DNA of 64,000 bases from Isochrysis galbana (lineage: Eukaryota; Haptophyta; Isochrysidales; Isochrysidaceae). The notes under the pieces are model-generated. The model saw only the letters and a list, made by a program, of their open reading frames with translations, was not told the DNA's origin and made no database searches. Numbering within the stretch: the stretch's first letter is position 1; each line of letters starts with the position of its first letter. The stretch is taken from NCBI GenBank assembly GCA_018136815.1, contig CM030933.1, positions 5,162,282-5,226,281 on the forward strand, in the 5' to 3' direction. Position numbers and translations under genes: made by a program. Below are positions 22,453 to 31,730 of the stretch, piece after piece.

Positions 22453-22565
22453 GGCGGCCGCTCGCTCGCTCGCTCGCTCGGGGTGTGGGGCGATGAGCAC
22501 GTGCCCCCCCCCGTTATTTTTTTTGAATTTTATTTTATTCTAAAGTTAGTAGTAGTAATATCAGC

Positions 22566-22625
22566 CTGATATCAGGTTATCAGGTCTAGTAGGCCTGATA
22601 ACCTGATATCAGAACCTGATATCAG
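22566..22625. repeat. Perfect 19-bp inverted repeat plus extra CTGATATCAG unit
   Basis: Left arm 22566-22584 (CTGATATCAGGTTATCAGG) and right arm 22594-22612 are exact reverse complements separated by 9 bases. A further CTGATATCAG palindrome follows at 22616-22625. The sequence could form a strong hairpin or cruciform. Confidence 0.9.
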
Positions 22626-22639
22626 CCTGACGGGGCATC

Positions 22640-23149
22640 TGGGGCACAGCTGCACCCCCTCAAGAAGCCCTTCGTGGGGCGCCTTTTAGCAGCAAGGGCG
22701 GTCGCTTTCTTCAAGAACTCTTCAAATTTTCACGTGCGCACGTCGGTGACAACGACCTTCCACACTCAACAAATTGACAGGGAGCGGGTGGCCTGTATGA
22801 CATTACTTGTGGCTGAAACTACCCGCTCACCTCTTTCCGCCCACCAAGCTCGCAGGTCTTCCCAACTCAAATCGCCGGGATGCTGTGTAATGGGCACGCA
22901 GTGGAACATGCAATCAGGACCAAGAGGTCTGAGTCCGTCGGGCTACGGCAGCGCAAGCACCCACACGTGCCGTTTTTGGGCACACTCGTCGTCGCCCAAG
23001 AAAGTCACACACCTCAAGGTGCCCATGCCGCTGCCTTCGCTGTAGGCCATCAAAATTAGGATGACGGGACGGCCAAGCACAACATGTGCAAGGAAGGGAG
23101 CGATTGCCATATCCGCAGGCCGTCCTCGCCGTTCGAGGTCCTGCACCAC
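22640..23149 (-). pseudogene. Decayed coding remnant of unknown origin
   Basis: One - strand frame is coherent over about 170 codons but has three stops. It reads FLAHVVLGRPVILILMAYSE, then TLRCVTFLGDDE, then FHCVPITQHPGDLSWEDLRA followed by WWAERGERVV. The first part is faintly like the central strands of OTU-type cysteine proteases, but no catalytic residues can be assigned. It is probably a dead mobile-element or host gene fragment. Confidence 0.35.
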
Positions 23150-23584
23150 TTAGCGGGAACGTAGAACGTAGCTAGCTAGCATGGCGGCGGTAGTAAGTCG
23201 GTTGTAGGTGGTTGTGTCGGCCTGGGCTTGCTGTAGTTGATTGAAGTCTTGCAGCTGGTGCTTTCTAGTACCCAGATTAGCGAATGGACGGTGTTTCCCA
23301 CTTCTTGACATTGTCGATGCCATTGTGCACTTTGCGCCCGTTCCGAGATCATAAAATGTGGTTTATGATCTCTGGCTGAGGCTCGTTGCTCGCTCATCGG
23401 TCCGGCTTTATTCTTTCTCCGCCCATTTAGCAACGCATATTTGTTAAGAATAATTTAGCCAGTAGTAGTATTCCAGTAGAGCAGTGCAAGAAGAGCATTT
23501 GTGCGTTTACCCAATCGCATCCCTTACTTAGAGCAGTACAGCTTGAGCTGCCGCTCACTTTACCTGAGTACACTCATCAATTAT
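23150..23584. other. 3' flank of TBC1D31, no gene seen
   Basis: Short open frames only. Confidence 0.4.
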
Positions 23585-26500
23585 TCAGGCCATTCCACCT
23601 TCATCACTGCTAGGTACATCACCGCCCTCAGGCAACAGCGACGCCAACGCTTCCCGGGCACGTGCGTGGGTCGCCATCACAGCCTCAGCACTCGCTCGCA
23701 TCGACTCAACCCACGCGTCGTGAGACTCAAACTGATCGGAAAGCAGTTCGCATGTCGCGCAGGGCGTCGTCTCCGAATCAACAATGCCATGATTGTCCCT
23801 TCCCCATGAGCTGAATGACGGCCTTTCATCGGCCTCACTTGTTGCCACTTGCGGGGGTTCATTAGAGCGGCCTGAGATGGCATCACCTTGTTGCGAGGAT
23901 GTGGCGTACGGTGAATGCATCCCCATACCACTCGCTCGACCCTCCTCCGCTAGTCCACGCAGTTGCTCGCGCAAACCTGTTTGCAATCCGCTAAGCCGCA
24001 GCCCACCAAGTGGGTCAGTATCGTCACTTGTACCACCATATGCTGCAGAACCGACGGCTGGAGTGAGAAAGTCCGCGCTCGCACGCCCGGCAAGCGCCTC
24101 CGAATCGAGGCGAGTTCGCAAATTCGAGCCGAGTCCCTCAAGCCGCGATCCAAGATCATCGAGCAAAGTGCGAGCTTCTTTATTGTCGATCGCAAGATCC
24201 GAGTCGACACGCTGAGAATCTACATTGGCGATAGGCTCCCGACTTGATCCACTTTGTGGCTGCATTTGGCCCGTTGGGCTAGCCACAGGAGGTGGGTCTA
24301 ACTCCGGTTCGCTATGGGGCTCAATCTTGATACTTTCCCTTGGCTCTAGCCCAGCTAGCACAATTGGCTCTTCTTCCCATCTCCGCGCAACGCCAGCACA
24401 CGCTTTGTAAGCTTCATCGCCAACAGCATCTCCAGGTGAGGCGGCAGACTCGCTATTGCCAACGCCAGCGGAATCTTCCACGCAGGAGACCTCAGACACG
24501 GCGAAGTCTTCAAATAAGGCGCTCATCGTCGAGAACGGGCACTGTGTGTTTGTGTGCAAAGAACCGTCACAATGCCCCTCTCCCAACCTTGCCGTTGAAT
24601 GTGGAAGGCTGCGGTTGCACGGGGAGAAGTGGGCAATTATGTCAGCAGCTTGTGTCATTGCTCTCAGCTCAGACTCGCATTCGCATGGTGGTGCGCCGCT
24701 CTTTGGTATAGATGAACTACAGTACGGTGGAGCGAACGTATGGGCCTCGAGGCTTTGCTCAGGAGAGTCGTTGGCCGACGGATGTTGAGCACTCGAGTAA
24801 GCTGTGGAAGCCCCAAGGCTGTGCTCCGGAGATTTTTTGGCCGCCGGATGTTGAGCACTAGAGTCAGCTGTGGAAGCGGTCGCAATGCCTTGTTGAAGCA
24901 ACAAAGTTTTCAATTCCGTGTCTGTTCGCTCCTCGAGCCCTTGTGCATGCGCCAAACGTTGCTGTTGGAGTCGGTGGAGCATGGCCTCAAGTTCATCTCC
25001 ATTGTCCATGTGATGAGCCTCAGAAGGGCGCCCCGATTCGCTAAGGTCGATGGAATCTTCTCCAAACGCGTCAACAGGCGGCGTCTGAGAACACGCTGAG
25101 GTCAACGGGCTGCTATGTATGACATCGACCTTGGATTGGCACATCTGATCTCGTGGAAGTTGCGAGGGGTAAGCCGGGGCGCTTTCGGGGCCTGCGCCAT
25201 AACGTCTTGCCATCCATGTGCCATAATCCGACCATTCCCCGAGTTGCGGTGTTGTACATCCGCGCTGTCCATTAGCCGCATTAGCTTGAGAGGACGACGT
25301 AGTTGAGGAGGATTGCCTCCGCGAGCTCCGGCCCGGTACACCAGCATCTGTGGCCAGTTCAGTAGCTTCCATGGAAGATTCACTCTGAATTTGACTCCGA
25401 ATCGTAAAACGAGCTTCAGGTAGCCCAATTGGCTGTGTGACCGCAGCTCCATGCCACCTGTCTTCTATGCCTCGTGTAATTGCTGCTGTCCTGCAGCGCG
25501 CCTCAGACGCCTCAGCCTCTTGGGATGCTCGCAGAGCCGCCAGCTTGAGCTCCTGTTCTGCTTCCGACGCCTTCAGAGCTTGGTTTAACTGCTCGAACTC
25601 AGCCTCCGCGGTGGCACTCGCCACTTGGCCTTGTTCTACGGAAGACACCAGGCTGTCCGCCATTTGTCCGCTCGGGGGTGCAAGCCCCGCTGGTTCTCCG
25701 GAAGCCGGCGGCAAGCCAACCCTTCTTCCATTGGGCTTTCCTGGTCCTGCCCACCACGCCTTGCCGCGGAACCGTGCCGCCATCGCGTCCGCTGCTGTTG
25801 CCTCCGCTGCTAGCTTCGACATCAACTGTGCATGCTCCGCCTCACGAGTTGCCTCTGCCTCGCGTGCACGCTGAACGTTCGCTTGCGCCATTGTCATAGC
25901 TTCTCCAAGCTCTGCTACCCCCCCATACGCTAGACGTTGCAACTGTTCACGCTTAGCAACAAGCGCATTTCGTGCCGCCTCAGCTTCGGCTTCCCTCTGA
26001 GCGTGTCGCTCTTCCGCCGCGGCTGCCACCGCCTCGGCTTCCTCATAAACTGAACGGACACTCGCTTTCAAATACCGTCTTTGCATGAGCTCTGTCTCAT
26101 GCGCCTTGATCCGCTGCACCTCCGCGATGCCAAACCCAATTACAGACCTGGGAAATTCTACAAGTCGTGGGTAGACTGGGCCCGCTGGAAGTGGCAAGAA
26201 GGGCGCCCATCTTGGGAAGAAATGATCGGGTGTGCGCTCCAGCATCGCACGCGCGGTGCGCATCCACAGCGGCATGCGTAAGCACGACTCGGAGTGCAGG
26301 ACTGAGCATACTTGCTCGACGGTTCTGGCCTGCAGCAAGACTGGCGCATGGAGTTTAGCATACGCCGTGAGCGCAATCAACATAAATATGGGTTCATGCG
26401 TGAGTAGGTGATCCCAAAGCACCATCCAGTCGTCACGCCCCAAGGATCGTGAAAAGCAAGACTGAAGGAGCGGCCACGCCCATTTCGAGGCGTCGACGCC

Positions 26501-28288
26501 TAACATCTCGAGATGGGCAGCCAGCACAGGTGCGTGATGTGATAGCAACGATGCGGCTCCGGCGAGAAGCTCCACGGGAGGGTAGGGGTGACACTCGTAG
26601 AATCGCTGGCCCCAATTGGCCAATACCGTGGCGACTGCCTCGAACGCTGCAACGTCGTCAGGGCCGAAGGCTAGCACCCATGGGAAGACCGCGACGTCAA
26701 GATCGGTAGCCTCTTCAAACAGCGGGCACCAGTGCGCTAGGCAAGAAAGAAGCCGCTCGAGCCTCAGGCTGAGCCTGCGGTCACGCAAACTCGTGCGGGC
26801 GTGCACGCCTGCATGCGCTGGGTGCAAGCCTTTCTCTGTGAGCCCTCGATGCGCGCACTCGTTGTTCGGCAGCTGAAGCAAGAAGCGCCAGATGAGCAAT
26901 CGATGCTTTTCAGGAAAGCGCCCCGCTTGCCATAGCATCTCGCGCAGCCGCTGGACGTCAAGTAGCACAGAGTCTTCCGAGACAGCGCCCAGCTGAAACA
27001 AGGGTAGCAACTGAGCAAGATTGACTTGACCCTGGAAGAGGGGCGCACGATAAAATTCCTTTTGCGGTTTTCTATTCCGCTGTACACGCGATGCGAGTCG
27101 CCCTCTTGGAGGATCCCTTCGCTCCTTTGGTTTCGCAAGCCCTGTCGAGTGTGGTAGCGGTGCTCCACGCGCAGGAGCATGTGTAGATCCGTTTTGACCT
27201 ACACCTGCGCCTCCAGCGAGTCTGGCCAGGACCTCGAGATAATGCACCGCGACTCTACCATCAGTCCGGACTGCCGCCATCGAATAACCCATGGTGTCGA
27301 AGGCAACTTGTGAGAAGCCAGATCTTGTGGCGCTCCCAGATGGAAGCAGGCTGAGCGCAACTTGTTCTGAGGACGGTACGGTGAGATGCAGCATGCCGTC
27401 GTCACACACGAGAGCCAGGTGATTCGAGCTCGGAATCCAAGCCGCCCCGGCAATGCTTGCGCCTGAAGGAATCTGCAAAAGTTTAAGCAACGTCTTTTCT
27501 CGCAGTGACCACACGGCGACAACCCCCAAGTCGCCCCCGACGGCGATCAGTGCAGCGCTCTCGTCAACGGCGAGCGTACGAAGCCTGACCTTTGCGTGGG
27601 AGACTGGCAGCTTCAACTTGGCCTCGAGTGTGAAGTCGTCGGTGCGCCACAAGCGCACGTCGTGCTCGAAACATGCAGCCATTCGCTCACCGTCGGAAAG
27701 CAGCACTGCGCCGACCGAAGGTCTGGGCAAGGCCAGCTGACGCACACGTGAGAGATCGCTGCTGTCCCACAAGATAATCGCATCAGCAGAGCACGAGAGC
27801 AGCAGCGGCCTCATATTGTCGCAGCTGAGCGTGCGGATCTTTAAGTGGTGTCCACGGAGATGACCGACCATGCACCTTTTCTCGGTGTCATAGCACTCGA
27901 TGGAGCCATCGGCTATCCCAACAAAAAGTTCACTGGCAAGTGTCCTTGAGAACACGGCGCACGTACCGCAAGCGCCGCCGCGCTTCAGCAGGTTGTACCG
28001 GTTATGCTGCAGCTCAAGCACGATCAGTTGGCCGTGCTCGTTGAGTATCGCGAGCGTGTCGCACCGGCAGTTGAAAGCGACTGCCGTCACACGGCTCGGC
28101 GCCTTGCGCTCGCGCTGCACACAGAGGAGGGAGAAGCGAGCGCCGTCGGTACTCAGCTGCTGCGGTGGCTGGCTGGACCAGATGCGGCCGACCGGATGCG
28201 CAGTGTCAATCTCGAGATCCGCCATCGGCTCTTGCGACGAAGCAGGCGCTTCCCTGGCCTGAGGGCGAGAAGGGGTGGCTGGTTGCAT
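23585..28288 (-). CDS. TBC1D31: TBC1D31-like WD40/Rab-GAP-TBC protein, single exon
   Basis: The 1567-residue frame starts at ATG 28288 (MQPATPSRPQ). Residues about 30-380 are WD40 repeats (FVGIADGSIECYDTEKRCM, LLSCSADAIILWDSSDLS, IAVGGDLGVVAVWSLREKTL). About 400-710 is the TBC fold: PEKHRLLIWRFLLQLPNN, LERLLSCLAHWCPLFEEAT, FEAVATVLANWGQRFYECHP, WAWPLLQSCFSRSLGRDDW, LWDHLLTHEPIFMLIALTAY. About 725-935 is Ala/Glu-rich coiled coil. This order matches animal TBC1D31 (WDR67), a centriolar-satellite protein that works with the satellite and ciliogenesis machinery. The family lacks a proven Rab-GAP activity. The Ser/Glu-rich tail of about 630 residues is much longer than in animals and contains a duplicated ~27-residue segment (SSAQHPAAKKSPEHSL and SSAQHPSANDSPEQSL). 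No intron is needed over 4.7 kb. Confidence 0.93.
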   Translation of the reverse strand: MQPATPSRPQAREAPASSQEPMADLEIDTAHPVGRIWSSQPPQQLSTDGARFSLLCVQRERKAPSRVTAVAFNCRCDTLAILNEHGQLIVLELQHNRYNLLKRGGACGTCAVFSRTLASELFVGIADGSIECYDTEKRCMVGHLRGHHLKIRTLSCDNMRPLLLSCSADAIILWDSSDLSRVRQLALPRPSVGAVLLSDGERMAACFEHDVRLWRTDDFTLEAKLKLPVSHAKVRLRTLAVDESAALIAVGGDLGVVAVWSLREKTLLKLLQIPSGASIAGAAWIPSSNHLALVCDDGMLHLTVPSSEQVALSLLPSGSATRSGFSQVAFDTMGYSMAAVRTDGRVAVHYLEVLARLAGGAGVGQNGSTHAPARGAPLPHSTGLAKPKERRDPPRGRLASRVQRNRKPQKEFYRAPLFQGQVNLAQLLPLFQLGAVSEDSVLLDVQRLREMLWQAGRFPEKHRLLIWRFLLQLPNNECAHRGLTEKGLHPAHAGVHARTSLRDRRLSLRLERLLSCLAHWCPLFEEATDLDVAVFPWVLAFGPDDVAAFEAVATVLANWGQRFYECHPYPPVELLAGAASLLSHHAPVLAAHLEMLGVDASKWAWPLLQSCFSRSLGRDDWMVLWDHLLTHEPIFMLIALTAYAKLHAPVLLQARTVEQVCSVLHSESCLRMPLWMRTARAMLERTPDHFFPRWAPFLPLPAGPVYPRLVEFPRSVIGFGIAEVQRIKAHETELMQRRYLKASVRSVYEEAEAVAAAAEERHAQREAEAEAARNALVAKREQLQRLAYGGVAELGEAMTMAQANVQRAREAEATREAEHAQLMSKLAAEATAADAMAARFRGKAWWAGPGKPNGRRVGLPPASGEPAGLAPPSGQMADSLVSSVEQGQVASATAEAEFEQLNQALKASEAEQELKLAALRASQEAEASEARCRTAAITRGIEDRWHGAAVTQPIGLPEARFTIRSQIQSESSMEATELATDAGVPGRSSRRQSSSTTSSSQANAANGQRGCTTPQLGEWSDYGTWMARRYGAGPESAPAYPSQLPRDQMCQSKVDVIHSSPLTSACSQTPPVDAFGEDSIDLSESGRPSEAHHMDNGDELEAMLHRLQQQRLAHAQGLEERTDTELKTLLLQQGIATASTADSSAQHPAAKKSPEHSLGASTAYSSAQHPSANDSPEQSLEAHTFAPPYCSSSIPKSGAPPCECESELRAMTQAADIIAHFSPCNRSLPHSTARLGEGHCDGSLHTNTQCPFSTMSALFEDFAVSEVSCVEDSAGVGNSESAASPGDAVGDEAYKACAGVARRWEEEPIVLAGLEPRESIKIEPHSEPELDPPPVASPTGQMQPQSGSSREPIANVDSQRVDSDLAIDNKEARTLLDDLGSRLEGLGSNLRTRLDSEALAGRASADFLTPAVGSAAYGGTSDDTDPLGGLRLSGLQTGLREQLRGLAEEGRASGMGMHSPYATSSQQGDAISGRSNEPPQVATSEADERPSFSSWGRDNHGIVDSETTPCATCELLSDQFESHDAWVESMRASAEAVMATHARAREALASLLPEGGDVPSSDEGGMA

Positions 28289-28620
28289 GCCTCGTGCAAA
28301 GGAAGCCAGCCCTACTCCCTTTCTCTCGCGTCCGCGCGCTCTCCTTCGCCGCCCCCTACAGCCGCCGAGCAGCGAGCCCCTTCTCCCACCCTCCACCCCG
28401 CCCGCCCGCCCCTTCCCCTCTCCCCCTCCGCAGCGCCCCTCGCCCCCTCTCGCTCCACCTGCCCGGCGCGGAGGTTTTGGAGGGAAAGCCGTGCGTGCGT
28501 CCCCCGCTGCGGGGGAGCGAAGTTTTACGGATCTACTTCTGGAGTACTTGAGTTTAGAGAGAGAGAGGAGAGAGTACAGTAACCACCAAGCAAGGACGAG
28601 GGACATCGTTAGAACTCAGA
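28289..28620 (-). promoter_or_regulatory. Leader of TBC1D31 with polypurine strand
   Basis: The + strand at 28375-28455 is nearly pure pyrimidine (CCCACCCTCCACCCCGCCCG), so the TBC1D31 coding strand is purine-rich upstream of its start. An in-frame extension upstream of 28288 is low complexity and probably untranslated. Confidence 0.4.
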
Positions 28621-29219
28621 GGATTGTAGAACATCTCATTGACTACTAGTAGCTAGTAGCCTCCCTAGAGCCCTAGAGCCCCTAGCCGCCTTGAAGAGAG
28701 CGGTACAAGTAGGTAGTACAAAAAATAGTTGAACGCGAACGCAACTCAGACTTTTTGACCGTTTGAACATAGTCAACTACCTACTACTCCCTTGACCCCC
28801 AAAGTGAACACTGAACACTGTGAAAAACACTGACAATTTTCCTCGCGCCGCGTGCACGCGGCGCTCAACACCTCTCGCGGCTGTGCCGCGAACACACCCA
28901 ACTCAAGGCGCGCGACAATGAACACCCGTCAACTACATACTCACCCCCCCTAAAAAAGTGAACGCGCGTATTATTTTTTCCACTTACTTGTAAGCGATAC
29001 GGACTTCGGATCAGAAAGTTGAGTGGGCAGGCGCAGCTCCCGCCCCAAGATCAAAGGCGCCCTCGCCGCCGTCCTTTGTCCTCTCCCGCTATCAAGAAGC
29101 CCGTCTCTCCTTCTCCTTCTCACCTACCTCTGCTGTCTGCTGCAGGGCGTGAGCCTGAGCCCGCCTGCCTCTCTATGTTGTAAGGCTAGTAACCACAACT
29201 AGCCTACCACAACCACGTA
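28621..29219. other. Intergenic, no gene seen
   Basis: AT-richer sequence with CTACTAG/TAGTAG-type motifs common in this window's spacers. Nothing recognised. Confidence 0.45.
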
Positions 29220-29545
29220 TTTCAATATTTTTGAGCATTAGTATTAGTACCGGTACTCCGTACTTCCACTAGCTAGCCACTGCTAGCCTTGTTGTACCAA
29301 CACGCCAAGCCACGACGCACATGCACATGACCGCACCAACTCCCAAAGGCACAAACAAAAATTCCAAGCACCTGATTATACTTCCCCCCTGTCCCCTCGC
29401 ATGCCCCCGGCTCCCGTTAGAACTCGTCCCCACAAGCTCATTGGGGTGAAAACCCGAAAACCCAGTTACCAGTTAGTCGTTAGTCGCCAATAATCAATAA
29501 TATGTGACATGTACATTGAAGACTTGCCAGGGAACCAGGGAAAAG
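29220..29545 (-). mobile_element. 3' tail copy of the recurring non-LTR-like family
   Basis: Reading the - strand from 29545 to 29220 gives the longest version of the shared tail, ending GGTACTAATACTAATGCTCA and AT-rich sequence. It matches 12474-12690 over about 220 bases with scattered differences. It lies in the same orientation as the 5' part at 31405-30690, so both may belong to one element of about 2.2 kb. Confidence 0.7.
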
Positions 29546-30359
29546 CACTGGGGGGGGGGGGGGGGCGAGCCTTTCTTTGCAGTCGTCCGTGAATAAGGCC
29601 CTTAGCCCTTATGGCAGGATGGCAGGCCAACATGCCCGACCAGGCATCCGCAGAATAAACGTTTAATGAACGACTGCGCCCGGGCCCGGGGCCCGGGGAA
29701 CCGGGGAACCATACCTTGAGAGGGCGGCATCCCCGGGCGAACTTGCGAACTTGCGCCGCTCCCTCCGTTCCTCCGTCTTACGCTAGCCCTCCGCCTGTCG
29801 CCAGCCCCTCGCGCGAACTTCGAACTTCGCTCTTCGCTCCTCGCTCCTCGCTCCGCCCGTTTACCGTTTTCTAAAATGACTCATGTAAAAATGTCATTTT
29901 ATTAAATGTAACACAGTGTGATATTCTGGTACCAAAAGGTGACAATAAGGGCTCGCTCCAGCGGCTATCATCTCCCCGGGTGCCGGGGACTTAGCCGCTG
30001 CAGCGGCCGCGGAGGCCCGCCGCGCGCCGCTCCCCTCCCCCCCCTTCCCCCACTCCTCTCTGGCAGCCCAGCTTGCCACAGGGGTGTACTAGCGCGGCCA
30101 ACACCAAAGGTGAGCCCCCCCCACGCTGCCTGCCGCGATGTGCCCCTTCACGCTCGCCGCGCTCGCCTCCAGGTCGTTCTCGCACTCCCCCCCCTTCGCA
30201 GCGCGCAGACGAGCGCCAGAAGCCAGGTGCGAGCAGCGCGCGCGCAGCGCGAGCCCCCCGCCCGGCCTTGGCCTGGGTGTGCCATACCCAGCACCCGACC
30301 CCGCCCCAGCCCACACCCGCCTCGCAGCAAGCTTCCCTGGCTGAAAAGTCAGAGTTGGC
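29546..30359. other. Repetitive spacer, no gene seen
   Basis: Contains a G run (29550-29565), a GGGCCCGGGGCCCGGGG palindromic patch at 29680-29700 and direct repeats such as GAACTTGCGAACTTGCG. Open frames here are compositional. Confidence 0.4.
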
Positions 30360-30529
30360 GTCTCTCTCGGCAGGCGCGGCCGGTCAGCAGATTGGCTACA
30401 GGGCTCGAAGGGGTCGAATTGGGGGGGCAGTGCGCGTGTGTATTCGTAAGATATGTGTATGGACTGTCTGCGCGCCGCATGGCGACGCGCAGGCAGTCCA
30501 TATGTGCGCGTCTAGAGCCTGATTTCTAG
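30360..30529. repeat. 170-bp repeat, copy 1, with internal hairpin
   Basis: Matches 55555-55724 over 170 bases with two differences. An imperfect inverted repeat inside it (TATGGACTGTCTGCGCG at 30458-30474 and its near complement at 30486-30502) has one mismatch in 17. The repeat starts GTCTCTCTCGGCAGG and ends GCCTGATTTCTAG. Confidence 0.92.
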
Positions 30530-30689
30530 TGTGTGTGGCATGTTTGAAAGGGCGCTGGGGCCACCATTCGTAACATAATTTAATGATATGTTTATGAGAA
30601 ATAAATCTATCTATCGTAGAGTTGTCAAATCACTTGTCGGTGAACGACAGAGAACTTATGTTTCCCGGTCGCTGCATTACAGTTGTTTC

Positions 30690-31405
30690 GCCATGCCCTC
30701 ACCCTCTCTAATCCTCCCCCGAGAGAATTCTCCTCTTCCGCCTCGCCTCTCGCGGCTGTCTCCCCGGGTGCCGGGGACTTGTCTGCTTGAGCCCAGTTTT
30801 TTCTTATTGTCCCCCAGCGGGACTTTTTCTCACACTGTGATAGTAAACGGGACTCCGTTATCGTTGAATCCCAATTGCGGGGACCGACGAAATCCGCACT
30901 CCTCCACTCCACTCTCTCTTCGCCCTCTCCTGCGGCGCGTGCCCATGGCCATGGCGCGCGCCTTGACCACTGACCACAGTTCTCAGAGGTCCTGAGGGGG
31001 CTCCCGAGGCCAGTAGCAGAAGCAGGCCAGTGGCCAGAGGCCATAGGGCCAGCCGGGCAGCTCAGGGGGCAGTGGAGGCTGGTGCTCAGCCCCTGGCCTC
31101 TCCTGCCTCTCCAGCGCGTCCCTCGCTGGCCTTGGGTGCCCCCCACAGTCCCCTATCTGCCTGGTGACGGGAGGGGGGGGTCTGTGCTCAGTGCGAGTGC
31201 ATGCCCATGCGGGCCCAGGCCCAGGGAGTGCGAGTCCTGACCCGCGCCCACAGGGGGTCTGGGTCAAGATGTTGGATGCTCAGCCCATACTAAGAGGCAG
31301 GGCATGAGAGTGACCGATGGGCCCCCCCGGAGGGGAGTTGGTGCCCGGTGAAAGGGGCGCAGAGCGCCCCCATTGACCCCCACTTATAAAGGTAGGTTAC
31401 AAGGG
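30690..31405 (-). mobile_element. Non-LTR-like element, 5' part (variant C)
   Basis: Matches 56470-57046 and 54130-54880 in the same orientation, with blocks such as CTCAGGGGGCAGTGGAGGCT (near 31061) and GGGGGTCTGGGT. On the - strand the leader at about 31400-31385 (CCTAC-ctttataa-GTGGG) is followed by an ATGG at about 31372, then GC-rich sequence with GGCACCAACTCCCCTCC. No intact long reading frame is seen. Confidence 0.65.
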
Positions 31406-31730
31406 GACCGAAAGATCGATGAAGAAAGATGATCTGGATGTGTTCACACTCACAGTGTCTGAGCGCCCCATCTTCTCCTATTTCTCCCTCTCTCCCTGTT
31501 CTTTCCTGTGCTCTCTCCCCCTTCTCTCTCTCCCTTCTCCCTTTGGCTCTTTCAAGGACGGGGAACAGAAGCTTCCAGTGGTGTGAGCGGGACCCAGACA
31601 GAGAGACCAAGGGGGGGGGGGGGAGGGAGGGGAGGCCGAGCGCGCGAGGGGGGCCGGAGGGAAGGGGGGGGGGAGGGGCACAGGCCAGAGCCCCAAGCTG
31701 CCCCGTCCGCCCACTCCCGTGCGCGCGCTC
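31406..31730 (+). promoter_or_regulatory. Leader of the m-AAA protease gene
   Basis: C/T-rich from 31470 to 31550 (CTCTCTCCC, CTTCTCTCTC), then a G run (31612-31622) and GGAGG repeats up to the start codon at 31731. Confidence 0.45.

Noticed and set aside
22046..22569. Continuation of the ORF1-like frame to 22569
   Set aside because: After about 22045 it is antisense to the BED-finger fragment, whose protein-like pattern is on the other strand; the open frame there is probably chance.
29918..30529. 203-codon Pro/Arg-rich frame upstream of the AFG3-like gene
   Set aside because: It overlaps other frames on both strands, contains the 170-bp repeat, and has no domain.
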